A model generated the notes under the pieces. It had not been told where the DNA came from. It saw nothing but the letters and a program-made list of their open reading frames with translations, and did not search any database. DNA of 64,000 bases from Owenia fusiformis (taxonomy: Eukaryota > Annelida > Polychaeta > Sabellida > Oweniidae). The stretch lies in the NCBI GenBank assembly GCA_903813345.2, contig CAIIXF020000004.1, positions 6,281,525 to 6,345,524 of the forward strand. Reading direction: 5' to 3'. A program made the position numbers and the translations under genes. Shown here one piece after another: positions 36,400-47,360 of the stretch; the first letter of the stretch is position 1; each line of letters begins with the position of its first letter.

Positions 36400-36533
36400 T
36401 ACTGGGAGGTTTTGGATACAGGGTTTATCCCAAGGGAAATATGTGTATCTCACGAGGGACCGCAGGGATCGAGGGAGATACAAATATTTCCCGCGGGATA
36501 AACACTGTATCCAAAACCGACCGTACATAACTG
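36400..36533. mobile_element. Hairpin MITE
   Basis: GTTTTGGATACAGGGTTTAT and ATAAACACTGTATCCAAAAC pair, as do GGAAATATGTGTATCTC and GAGATACAAATATTTCC. A foldback of about 134 bp. Confidence 0.7.
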
Positions 36534-36545
36534 GTGTATCTCATA

Positions 36546-36893
36546 CTTGAGTGGGTTTTGGGTAGATATAACCTTTGCCACCTTTTTCAAATGACAAGAT
36601 AGGCCTATACTGTAAAAGCACAATTTATATTTAACATTTTCATAATATTCCTTCAGCTCAATACAATAGAATTGTAACATTTAAACTTTTTGAAAAAATT
36701 TTAACTTCTGAAATTTAAATTTTAAATTTTTTTAAACTTTTTTAAACGTTTGAAAAAATTCCCGGGAGCGGGATGGATATATTATATCTGCCCGCATTTG
36801 GCCTAGAGCGGGACATATACAATATATCCTGCCCGCTCCTCAGATATGATATATATCCCCGGGTGATATCTACCCCAAACCCACTCAAGTATG
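36546..36893. mobile_element. TIR element with CATACTTGAGTGGGTTTTGG ends
   Basis: CATACTTGAGTGGGTTTTGG at the left and CCAAACCCACTCAAGTATG at the right are inverted (one base differs). The interior holds CCCGCATTTGGCCTAGAGCGGG symmetry. No coding. Confidence 0.75.
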
Positions 36894-37514
36894 AAATACA
36901 TATCTATATGCAATATTGTAGCATGTTTGAGCTACAGCCCCTTTTTACTATTTTTATTTATTTACTTAATTATATCAATATAATGTAGTACAACAGGTCT
37001 GGAAGCCAAGTCAGTACTTGTAAGGTTTAATTACTATTTGAGAGCCAAAGTAGTTTTAAAAAAAATTGCAACATTTATCATAATGCAGTGTTTTTCCTAA
37101 GGCAAAATACATCACAGGACCACCGGACTGACAGGTTCTACATTTTTGGCCAGTCCATACCAAAACTCATCGGACATTCGGACCTGTAATGAGTATAAGT
37201 AATGAGTGAATTCTGATCGAGAGATAAAAAAAAAAAAAAAAAAAAAATCATATAAACATATATACATATAAGTGATAATGACACCCTAGTGGGTGTATGT
37301 CTTATCACAAGCTAAAATATTTAAAAATGGCATATTGTTAGTTACATTTATTATTGATGTTACAAAGTGTCTCAAAGTATAAATTATGTAAGCCAAACTG
37401 GGAAACAAATAAAAATAAAAATGATGTACATTATAAAAGATGTAATAAAACATTTTAATGATGTAGAATAGCTAAATGGAAAAAGGTGCATCTGTTAAAA
37501 ATTTGTACAGGGTA

Positions 37515-37850
37515 CTAATCATAGAGACTAATTACATGTCTTTTGAAGGCTCGCTTAAAAATAAAAATGGTTTTTGAATTTTTGATAACATCTGGAGTTG
37601 AATTCCAGATTATTCCCCCTTGAGTTTTAATACTTCGTTTGCCATAGTTGGTTCTAAATTTGGAAATATGAAGATTGTCAGTCTGTCTTGTATTGTGGTC
37701 GTGTACCTGCTGATTTGCTTGAAAATAATTGCAAAATAAGTCATTCGGAAAATTGTATAGACGTTTGATGCATTTGTAAGTAAAGATAAGAACATTGAGT
37801 TTATAAATATCATTTATTTTCAGTATATTTAGTTGTTTGAGGAAGTCCAC
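37515..37850 (-). pseudogene. Non-LTR retrotransposon 3' coding end
   Basis: HDHNTRQTDNLHISKFRTNYG followed by WNSTPDVIKNS is the conserved tail of CR1/Jockey-like ORF2 (HxYNTR ... T..G ... G...WN.LP). It belongs with the reverse transcriptase fragment at 39040-39981; the two are split by the insertion at 38340-39030. Confidence 0.75.
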
Positions 37851-38339
37851 ATGTACAGTTAGGAGTATCTATAAAATTGAAGTTGCGAGCATATAACTGG
37901 GATCAGCTCCTCGACGATTAATGATAATTTCATGACTTCTTGTGATGCTAAGTTGGCTTGTAGTTATATTTTGAAGTTGATCTGAGAAAAGTAATTTTTG
38001 TTTCTGTTTGAAGGTTTGAAGAGCTTAACAAAGTTTAATTTTATTTGGTAGGCTAAGCCAGCTAGAAATAGCAGCGGGAACAGCAGACTAGCGATAGGCT
38101 TCTGAGCATCGAACAGGTAATATGAATTGATGGAGTTCGCAAAAATCACTACCCCTAGGGCAGAATTTCTCAAAACTTTCATCAATGTATACTGGAATGG
38201 GGCCATTAACTATTTTGTACATGAAATTGTTAATTCGCATTTATCTCCGGGTTTCTAATATTGGCCACTGAAGTAGTGAAAGTACTTTTTCAAAACTGCT
38301 TCCACGAATGCAGCCAAAACAAAGTAGCGCAGCTTGATA

Positions 38340-39030
38340 ATATACAATTATTGACCTCTCCAGAGGTTTACTGTCAAAATTATATCCCGAGACTGTAAAC
38401 CGAGACCGTAGGTCGAGGTTTACAGTCTCGGGATATAATTTTGACAGTAAACCGAATGGAGAGGTCTATAATTGTTTTGTTAGTCCGAAGAATATCTTAG
38501 ATTTTTCTGACCCTTGAAGTTGACTTGAAGTTGGATCCAGACCCTCGAGACAACCATCGCTTTGAAAACATCGTTTGATGCCTTGAATTCAGACTTGGTA
38601 ATGTCCATCTTAAGTGTCTCTCTGATGTATCGTGCCACTCCCATTTAAGAAGCTGAAATGATTTCAACTTATAAAGTCCACCGTCTTTTTTTCTAATACC
38701 AACGTAAAACTTTTTCAAAAAATTATCTACATCTGCTACGGCAGTAAGTTCACTCAATGGAGCTTTGTACAAAGTTTTAGATTTTTCTTCGTATTTTGAC
38801 TGTCTTTACTCTCTAAGAGACTAATAATATCCTCATCTTCAACATTTTTGAAACGGCTAGTGCTAGCGGCGGCCATTTTATCGTCTGATAATGACGTCAT
38901 TTTAGTGGAATGCTGGGAATATTATTCACCGGCAATGCATTGCGCGGTGTACAGTTAAAATTATTCACCGCTCGTTGACCAATCAAAATCGAGTATTTCA
39001 ACTGAGGTACTAACAATATCGTCTGTCTAA
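38340..39030 (-). mobile_element. Insertion with palindrome and Crypton/KIAA1958-like fragment
   Basis: It interrupts a retroposon. The left part, 38340-38480, is a palindrome: ACCTCTCCAGAGGTTTACTG ... CAGTAAACCGAATGGAGAGGT, arms about 55 bp. The right part is a promoter-like region and the frame at 38497-38900. Exact ends are uncertain. Confidence 0.55.
38497..38900 (-). pseudogene. KIAA1958/Crypton-like N-terminal fragment
   Basis: From ATG at 38900 the reading gives SRFKNVEDEDIISLLESKDS then a frameshift, and after it KKFYVGIRKKDGGLYKLKSF with RHLRWTLPSL. This order (RFxxVxxxEIxxLLExKxSxxTKK, then yxxvRkkDGxlYkxxSf) is that of KIAA1958/QRICH1-like, Crypton-derived proteins. The tyrosine-recombinase domain itself is missing, and the copy is broken. 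Confidence 0.6.
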
Positions 39031-39039
39031 TCGTTTAAG

Positions 39040-39981
39040 AAGGTGTTTAGGAGCGTGTTGTATGAAACATGTCCATAGTCAAAATATGGACGAATGAAGG
39101 AATCAAAAATTGTTTCAATGTGTTAAGAGAGGTCATCGTATTTTTAAGTATCTTTAATGGACCAAGCAAGCATCTTGCTAAATTTATCAAAAATATAATT
39201 TATATGCTGACTATGTGTCAGACAATAGTCAAAAATATATCCAATATGTTTATGGAGATCTTCTCTCTCAATTTCTATATTATTTAGATGAGATGAACTA
39301 ACATTGTCTAATTTCATTTTTGGTTCGTGAAAAATAATTATACAGCTTTTCCAGGTTTAAATTGTAAGCCCCATTTTCGTGACCAAAGCTCAATATTCTG
39401 GAGATTTGAGGTCACAATATTATCAATTCGATGGGGATTCTTAGTGTCAAAGGAAAACTGAAGTAATATATTATCTACATAGATGTAGCACAGTCCGTTT
39501 AATATAGCAGGGAGATCATTGATATCAAGGATAAAGAGAATAGGACCAGGCATGGAGCCTTGAGGTACTCCACAGTTTATAAATCCAGATTCAGATGAAA
39601 CTGATGAGACACCGACAATATTTACAAAAATCTTTCTATCACTAAGATAGGATTTAACAATTTGGAATAACTGAGTGTCTATGGAAACCATATTAAGCTT
39701 TTAACTGATGTAATAATATTTTATGTGGAACTTTATCCGACGCAGAAGCGATTTCTAAAACTATTGTTTTTTAGTTGCTTTGGCTTTATCAAAATAATAT
39801 GAAAGAAAATGCTCCATTGCCAGGAGCTGAGAATGGGTACTATGTCCGGGTAAAAAGTCGGATTGGTGCTTAAAAAGGAGTTCATTATGGTCAAAAGGTG
39901 CTTTTTTATTCTGTCAGGATAAAGAGGAAAATGTGCTAAATTCAAATCCGACTTTTTGGTCTGTATATGCAAGGGAGACAT
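39040..39981 (-). pseudogene. Non-LTR reverse transcriptase fragment
   Basis: CGVPQGSMPGPILFILDIND is the RT motif before the catalytic loop, and the catalytic YxDD box reads YVDN, so it is inactive. Upstream (39790-39930) another frame gives HQSDFLPGHST, the QxGFrpghST motif. Stops and frameshifts separate the parts. The 3' end continues at 37515-37850. It lies in intron 2 of methyltransferase C. Confidence 0.8.
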
Positions 39982-40189
39982 AAGCCATGGCTCATTTGAA
40001 GGATCTCTTTGTGCTTTTTAAGATAAACAAAAATCTGTGATAAGACCCTTTATCCTGTGGCCTTGCTCATTCGTTTTTAATGGCACCACCAGAAGTTGTA
40101 GCCTCCAATGTGTTTGTGGACGGTGTTTGAAGGTCGTGGTCTGATACAAATGGTAGGTGGCAACATTTTACATGTTACTGCCCTGTTAC

Positions 40190-40397
40190 CTTTTAGCATC
40201 CAATCGAACATAGCGGCAAATATAGTCGTCCCAGTTTATGACATCTTTTTCATCATCTAACCATCGTGTTAGCGCATGCCTATTTTGGGGTACCATTTCA
40301 GCCATAGTTATCTCTTTTACAAACGGACAGACAGCAGCCACGGAATGAAAAACAGGACCCGCCCCATATTCGAGATAAGTATCACCTTTTACTACAC
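40190..40397 (-). CDS. NNMT/PNMT-family methyltransferase C, exon 2
   Basis: 208 bp, the same length and phase as exon 2 of gene B. Acceptor GAATTTACAG, donor AAAAG/GTAACA. It encodes VVKGDTYLEYGAGPVFHS (SAM motif I), EMVPQNRHALTRWLDDEKDVI and ends RLDAK. A 4.2-kb intron to exon 3 contains a retroposon remnant, which itself contains a Crypton-like fragment. Confidence 0.88.
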
Positions 40398-40562
40398 CTG
40401 TAAATTCAACTATATTTTAAAATCATGGAAGGATGTAAATAATCCCGGGAACCATACTGAATAGAGATTATATGTAATGAATAAACCATTAGTACTATGA
40501 ATTAGGTGAGTTTGAACGGCGAAGGCCAAAAGCCCGATGCCATTTTTATCCTAAGACCCAGT

Positions 40563-42695
40563 CACGCCTAACCATCGACAAGGTACAGTCACGTGACATT
40601 GACAAAATATACCGTAGTACACTTTTGATGTACTATGTCATTTCCACCATTTTAGATCGCCATTTTCTAGAATGAGGAAGCGAGGAAAGAACTAGCATTG
40701 ATTTGATCAATATTGTGTCAGTTCATCATCAGGTAGTTGTTGCATTCGATTTGTAATTAAGTTGCAAATATGCATATCTACTTTAAATGATCCTCAGCAA
40801 CTTCAATATCTTGTTATAGATCTACCCAGCACGTCAGGGATCTCTAAATCTTGACTGAATTTCTCCGACTAACACAACTTGAGATAAGTATACAAATATG
40901 CATTCAGAGTTAATGCAAAACCGATTTTTACTTTGGATTCTACTACGAAAAATAGATAATGTATGTTGTCAACTCGAATGTATGTTGTCACATTGGCCTT
41001 ACAGATCTCAATTCACAGTTAATTTTACAGTGAATGAAATGCTATAATGTACGTGTAATAGAAGGAACTTATTTGATAATAAAGTAATAATATTTAATAG
41101 GCATATCAGATATATTTACCCTAATATTTTTTCCGTTAATCCATAAAATTGTCATTGATATGATTAAATGTCAATGTTACTAATTCTTTTTTTGTGTTCC
41201 ATACCTGGCTTTTGAACTTCTGCACTTTCCAGATATACAGTGTCCCAAAGTATGCCCCCCTCCCTAGGCAGACATATACCAATGTCTCCATAGTATGTGT
41301 CATATATCATTTTTAAGCTTATCTAAAGTTACATTGATTTGCCAAATATGATGGTTCAAATGGTAAAAAGTAACAGGCATTTCAAAAATTAGCGTTTTGC
41401 CAAAAAGATAGTTCATTTCAGTATCCTGGAAACAGCCCTGATCTGAATGTGACAGAAAATATGGATACCATTCTCGAAGATAGGATGGCTATTGAGGTCT
41501 AAAAAGATGACGTTTACGTTTAGGGTAGATACTCCAAGGAAACTCTTCTTATGCCTTAAAAAGGTTTCATGAGGATAACGAAACGCCATATCCCTATTTG
41601 AAGCCTGTTTAAGGTCATATATGGAAAGTATTGCTGCTGTTAACATGGCGGCTAAGGAGACACACCGACTATTGTTTTGGTGTAAAACTGACTTTAATTT
41701 TGGCCAAACACTAACTTTTGTATTCCTGTAACTTTTTTCCATTTGTGAGTTGAACCATGATACTCGGCAAATTAATATAACTTTGGATGAGCTTTAAAAT
41801 GATATATGACACATACTATGGAGACATTGGTATATGTCTGCCTAGGGGCCCATACTTTCGGGACACCCTATAGCATAAATTTTGAAATTCATCTTGGATT
41901 AGCTAGATAGATCTCTCCATGAACTCCTTGAGATTATTAAAATTCATAAAAGTGCAACTAAACATAACGTAACGTACCGACGCCGAGTGGCCAAAAAGGT
42001 CGGAAGATATCACGCCATGGTCACATTTTAATCACCATATTAACACTTTCATGAAATAAAATAGCATTAAACGAAAAAATCACGTTTACCTGTGTATCTG
42101 TACTAGGGATACAGGAGCATGTTTGTTGAACATCACTTGTTACGCATAAAACCCTTAATGCATTTTGAAATTAAATCATACAATGTTTAATATTATAACT
42201 CATGAATTTTAATTACAGGGACAACATACACTGTGAGTTGACAACGTACATTTCTGATTTTTTAAATTATACCAAATGCATGAATATTTATTAAATCTTA
42301 ACCCGTCTTAAATTGTGCAGTTTAGAGAAACACATTCTCATTAAAATATTTGACACTCCGAGACGTCAGGGGAGAAAATTATCAAAGGAAATGTGTAAAA
42401 AACAACATTTTTCCAACCGAACAATTGTATGGGTAGACGTACAACGAAAAAAATCGAGCACTGCTCGAAGATCTTTTAACGTAATTAGAAAAATAAATGT
42501 CTTTGAAATCGAATACACGCAAAGTCAAACAGGAAATCCTTTTTGTATTCCTCAAATTTATTTTTGAAAACCTGCATCAAACCTACATCATAGTCTTTGC
42601 TTAAAATCAGTTAAAAGTGACATAGTACATCAAAAGTGTACTACGGCATATTTTATCACGGTCACGTGACTGTACCTTGTCGATGGTTAGGCGTG
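40563..42695. mobile_element. 2.1-kb TIR element with 5-bp TSD and CAC termini
   Basis: The ends are CACGCCTAACCATCGACAAG and its complement, with inverted repeats of about 95 bp (both include GTACAGTCACGTGAC and CGTAGTACACTTTTGATGTA). A perfect 5-bp duplication CCAGT flanks it (40558-40562 and 42696-42700). The CAC start with a 5-bp TSD is what Transib and ProtoRAG show, but no transposase is recognised and the heptamer beyond CAC does not match. A smaller element sits inside at 41238-41868. The 84-codon frame at 42313-42567 has no known domain. Confidence 0.8.
41238..41868. mobile_element. Tc1/mariner-like TIR element nested in the previous one
   Basis: The ends are CAGTGTCCCAAAGTATG and CATACTTTCGGGACACCC, with arms of about 130 bp sharing GCAGACATATACCAATGTCT. 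TA flanks both sides. The minus-strand frame at 41413-41742 is not recognisable as transposase. Confidence 0.75.
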
Positions 42696-42743
42696 CCAGT
42701 AGAGCGCTCAATAGTAGAACTACATATATTGGTCACCCATGTA

Positions 42744-43735
42744 TAGGGTGACCGGAAAAAAAGGAGACCATTGAAGTAATCAATTTCTCCTAAACTAGAC
42801 AAGTGCCATCAATGAAATTTTGCATACACTGGAACAGTTATATGGAAATTTGTTACTGAAGGTTTCAATACAAGCATTCAACTGGTTCAGGAGCTATGAT
42901 CATTTACATAACATGCTCCAAATAGGCACAATTGAGACCAACGCAGAGTTGGATTCATATGGCAAACTACCCTTACATGTTCTGCCCTCTATGGCATTAT
43001 TATGGCATTACATATAGCAGTGATTGCCTTCTTTAGGTCAACAATAGTCTGAGGATTGTTTTGGTATAGATTGTCTTTCAAATATCCATACAAAAAGAAA
43101 TCAGCAGGATTCAAGTCTAGGCTGTAATGGCAATGAAGGGTTATCTGACATGTGGTTCATCATCCTGTTGCCAAAGTGCTGATTTACCAAATCTTAAGAG
43201 TCACTTTAGGTATTGGGCATAGTGCCATGTTACTAAAACCACTATATGGCACAATTAAATCCCATATGAAAACCAAGGGCTGCCCAAAACCTCCTTAGGA
43301 TGATACTGTAACTGAGTGGGACCACTGAGTCAGAAGCCATAGGTCAGATAAGCTTCGTCTCCATACACCTCAAATTTGAATCCACCTGATTTCTTTTTGT
43401 GGGGCAATTTGAAAGACAATGTGTACCAAAACAATCCTGAGACAATTGCTGACCTAAAGGTGGCAATAAATGCTAAATGTAATGCCATAACAAGGTCGGA
43501 ATATGTAAGGGTATTTGCCAAATGTATCCAGCTCTGCGTTGGTCTCAATTGCGCCTATTTGGAGCATGTTATGTAAATGATCATAGCTCCTGAACCAGTT
43601 GACTGCTTGTATTGACACTTTCAGGAACAAATTTCCATAGAACTGTCCTGATGTATGCAAAATTTCATTGATGTCACTAGTCTATTTTAGGAGATATTGC
43701 CTATTTCAATGGTCTCTTTTTTTCCGGTCACCCCG
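42744..43735. mobile_element. Foldback mariner-like element
   Basis: The ends GGGTGACCGGAAAAAAA and TTTTTTTCCGGTCACCC are flanked by TA (42742-42743 and 43736-43737). Arms of about 280 bp both contain the transposase 3' end. On the plus strand 43380-43576 reads NPPDFFLWGNLKDNVY to YLEHVM, the D(D/E)D mariner C-terminus, and 42820-43017 is its inverted copy. The front of the transposase is lost. Confidence 0.8.
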
Positions 43736-43786
43736 TAGTAGAACATAATTCGCCGAGAAACTAACAGTATGAGGCGTTAACGTCAT

Positions 43787-44042
43787 TTATAACATACCTA
43801 TTATGATGATGTATAGTGCAAAGTGTACACAAGACAGCAAGCCAATAAAAGTTTTGAAAAGCCCGCACCCGCTAACTTTCTGATTGGTCAAGGCGCTGAC
43901 GTCATAACCAATCAATCGAAGATAAAACTGCGCGAGCAATTTTTCTAAACTCATTTCAATCATTTTCAAACCATTTGTTTGTCAATTCTATAAGAAAACG
44001 GTACTCTCTGACCAGTCTACATCATCATAGGTATGTTATAAA
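43787..44042. mobile_element. 256-bp TIR element
   Basis: TTATAACATACCTATTATGA at the left and its inverse TCATAGGTATGTTATAA at the right. Directly beside it 44047-44148 is a separate hairpin (TATGTCACTATCGTGGCACA and TGCCACGATAGTGACATA), just before the exon 1 donor of methyltransferase C. Confidence 0.7.
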
Positions 44043-44165
44043 TCGTTTATGTCACTATCGTGGCACATATGCCCTCGGTTCTCAGAGATCCAAGGTCGGG
44101 TCATATGTCACTGAGACCTCGGGCATATATGCCACGATAGTGACATAACCTCTTAGTACACTTAC

Positions 44166-44280
44166 CTGTAGAAAATAACCTGTGTAATGCATCAGGATAG
44201 AACGACATATCAAGACCTGCCCATTCTTTGACATAGTCCTGGGGAACAAAATACCTCTCATAATCCTCCTTCGAACTCAT
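44166..44280 (-). CDS. NNMT/PNMT-family methyltransferase C, exon 1
   Basis: 115 bp from ATG at 44280 to donor TCTACAG/GTAAGTG. YFVPQDYVKEWAGLDMSFYP is the family's N-terminal segment. Three kb of nested TIR elements fill intron 1. Length, phase and sequence parallel gene B exon by exon. Confidence 0.87.
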
Positions 44281-45325
44281 GATTTTGTGCAATGAATGTT
44301 GTACCTTAATTCGATGCTATGGTAAGCTGTCTGTGCACAACAAATAAACTGATATTATGTTTTAATTTTTTAAATCAGACAGCTTATTGTGCGAAGTTTC
44401 GTTCAAGTATGTTTTAAGTAAATGAAAAGCAAGCATGCGAAATATTTATAGATAATACACTTGAGTATAACCTTTTCATGAACACCGAATGACCTTTTTA
44501 AAGTTTTTGTGTACAATTTTGTATACTTGCTTTTAATGCCTTGGTGCATTTTTTGTTTAGTTAGTGGATATTAAAGTTGAGGACTATACATAAAATAGAA
44601 ACATGTATGATCGGTTCACGAAAGATACTTGTAGATACATTCAAATTTAAAAGTTCTTCCAATGCATGGCTCAGAGCAGTTTTGTTTTTAGGCAAATGGA
44701 TATCACATATCTGCACACATATATGACCGGTTAACGAATGGTATATGATACATTCAAATATAAAGTACCTAATTTCCCCCCGTAAGTGTTTGAATTGTAT
44801 CTTCATTCATCTGTTTATAGGTACTATTGTAGCCTTGAATACTTGCTCCATGCACTTCGGCTAGGATAACCGTAGTTTCCGGAGATACAGTATACTTGGG
44901 CAATCTGTGATCGCCTCAAGGGAGTCCTACTGCGTATTCCTAACTTTTACAAACCGTATGGTCGTACTGGAATTATATTATGGAGTTATAGTTTTTTTCA
45001 TTTTGAAGATTCACCATAGTTACCATAGTTATGCGGTTCCACGGCGACCATACATACCAATTGTGATGGCATTGCCTTCGCAGTGAGGCCCAAAACCAGC
45101 CATAAGATAACCGTACGTACAGTTCGATGGCATATGGTACTATTACGATGGGATATTGGTGGGCAAAGCAATGTAGCGTATTGGTCCCGAATGTATGTTT
45201 TGCGTTATCCATGTGGTGCTTTTTGCAGTCTGTTGGCGGATGTAGCTGAGGCGGACGTGTATCTCCCTGGACAGCTTCGACAACCTCATGCAGAAGATAA
45301 AGCATGAATCTAGCGTTGACTGTAA
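44281..45325. other. Between methyltransferase C and the inverted repeat
   Basis: It holds the 5' flank of methyltransferase C. At 44760-45310 several frames on the minus strand give Gly/Tyr-rich pieces (for example NYGYPSRSAW and YGYLMAGFGPHCEGN). No domain or splice structure could be fixed, so no gene is called. Confidence 0.3.
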
Positions 45326-46309
45326 ACAGGATCTTAAGAGGTTCTGGACAAATCATTTGATTCTGGACTTGTCATATTTTTTTTTCAACGAAATCACATC
45401 CAAGGGTTGAATTTTTATTAGCTATTTAGAGAGTGAGTCCTGCCTAGTATTAATTTCAATAAAAAGTTAAAATAGAACCCTATTTGAGAGTCAATCTAAT
45501 ACTTACATTACATTGATAAATTAAGGCAAATCCTGAAATATTTTTAAAGTGCATTTTTTATGAAATATTATCCAGCAAGTATTTAAATGAAACGGACTAA
45601 TTTAAATACAAATCATAACATGATATTTTTCATGAAACATTTTTGAATGAAATTCAATTGAAGGGTCAAGATAAAACGAGCTAATTTAGGTGAAAACCCT
45701 TACATGATGATGTGTTTTCATAACTTCTTTCATAAAATTCCATCAAGGGGTGAAGATAAAATGATCGAATTTAAGTGATTTAAGGATCACGAGAATATGT
45801 TTTCTTTGGTATTTTCTATGAAATCCCATCCAATGGTCAAGGTAAAATTTTGATTTTGATTTGGTCACGTGTTCGAAAGATCCATATAAGGCCCATAGAA
45901 CCATATAGGAACGTCATTTTGAATGTCACGTGATAGATCCATATAAGGCTTTTAGAACCATTTATGGAAAGATGAGGGAAGCCCCTGACACCTGTTTCAC
46001 GATTTTTATGCACTTCATTATTGTACCGAAGTTTGCCGATTCGATTCGTCGTATTTCGGAATCCTGGTGACAATTTTATACTCCATTGGAGTATTTTTGA
46101 CCTACTTCTTATGACGGAAATTCCCGAACCTTGTTCGGATTAATCCGGATTTTCTGACCTACCTTATCTACCGAGATTTCACGAGTTAACATTCGTCTCA
46201 TTCCGGAATCCTGGTGACAATTTTATACTCCATTGGAGTATTTTTGATCTACTTTTTCTGGATTTTGCCCTACTTATTATATCTTGACAACAAGCAAATC
46301 AAAAAGTTC

Positions 46310-46383
46310 GACATGAACGGGTCTCGATCAACTAACCTAGACTATGGAAGCCAGGCACGCTAACCATTAGGCCAACGAGCTAC
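46310..46383 (-). ncRNA. tRNA-like SINE head (pol III promoter)
   Basis: On the minus strand GGTAGCTCGTTGGCCTAATG contains an A-box-like TTGGCCTAATGG, and about 40 bp later TTGATCGAGACC fits the B-box GWTCRANNC. The cloverleaf is not intact, so it is a tRNA-derived repeat rather than a tRNA gene. Confidence 0.5.
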
Positions 46384-46491
46384 CGATATGAAAGAACAAA
46401 AGTATTATATATTTATACCGAGCGTCAATTCAAAATGATCCTCACTTTTGTCTCCACTTAAATACGACTCGTCAGTTGTATCCAGAATAGT

Positions 46492-46552
46492 AGAACGCCT
46501 ATGGCGCTAGTGAATAACCAAGTCCCAGGTGAGTGGTTCGTATCCCTCCGTG
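46492..46552 (+). ncRNA. tRNA-like segment, divergent to the previous one
   Basis: A-box-like TGGCGCTAGTG at 46502 and B-box GGTTCGTATCC at 46534 have the spacing of a tRNA gene. It points away from the tRNA-like head at 46310-46383. Confidence 0.45.
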
Positions 46553-46710
46553 ATATACTATTTTTGTTTTATTAAGTACGACAGAAAGGAGCAAGGTGTA
46601 GGTTGAAAACAAGACGTTAGTTTGTTTCAAAACAGTTTGGAAACATTAATCTCTGATAATTTAAGGTTTTCCACTCCTGAAGGGCCTCTAGATCTATGAA
46701 ATTCAATAAT

Positions 46711-47360
46711 CCACTCAGTAAAAATACGATTTCTCTGCAACCTGATGTCCAATCAAGATCATTCAAATATATATGTGTTCCTGACACGTTTGGGCGTCCG
46801 GGAATAAAATTGCTTGTGAAAACTATTTACAAAAGTGTTCCAGAGACCCTTATCTACTTGGCTAAGGTTCTATTTGAAGATACATTGCCTTATTAGCAGG
46901 TAGAGGGGCATACAGAACACAGAAGCAAATGCTATGTTGAAAATTTTCTATATTTCAATTTGAACCTGTGTTTACATGTCACGTAGGCCAGTGTTTTATA
47001 TGGGGATTATATGTACTTTCCTTGTTTACATGAACGTAAATCATTACATGAAATCTGCATTCTTCTGGGTTTAATCTGGGTTTGTATTGTCTTATTGGGG
47101 CTTTTCGACTTTAAAACAAACCCTACCTAAATGGATTGTGTCTCGGGAACGTTTTTGTAAATAGTTATTATAAACAATTCTGAAAGAATATCACATATTT
47201 TTGTCTTCCCGATTTCAGTCATGAATTACGTCAATTTCTCGTGCAAACATTGGGTAGACGTTGTCATAACCGGATGCCCAAACGTGTCAGGAACATATAG
47301 ATACTCGAATGATGTTGATTGAACATCAGGGTTGAGAGAAATCGTAATTTTACTGAGTGG
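46711..47360. mobile_element. TIR element with CCACTCAGTAAAAATACG ends
   Basis: CCACTCAGTAAAAATACGAT at the left and ATCGTAATTTTACTGAGTGG at the right, arms about 95 bp including CCTGACACGTTTGGGC and its inverse. No transposase. Confidence 0.75.

Larger units (their letters stand above)
45326..46655 (+). repeat. 1.33-kb inverted repeat, left arm
   Basis: It is the near-exact reverse complement of 50575-51917. It carries two tRNA-like segments and an internal repeated phrase (GGAATCCTGGTGACAATTTT near 46057 and 46204). Frame 45837-46073 has its twin at 51160-51402, so it is repeat-derived. Confidence 0.9.

Noticed and set aside
41413-41742. 109-codon minus-strand frame inside the TIR element as a transposase
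   Set aside because: No DDE motif, helix-turn-helix or mariner C-terminal signature is visible.
44973-45356. 127-codon minus-strand frame with neighbouring Gly/Tyr-rich readings
   Set aside because: No domain, no consistent splice signals, and several frames compete.
46310-46383. Functional tRNA gene
   Set aside because: A and B boxes are present but the acceptor and anticodon stems do not pair well by eye, and the segment is repeated inside a larger inverted repeat.
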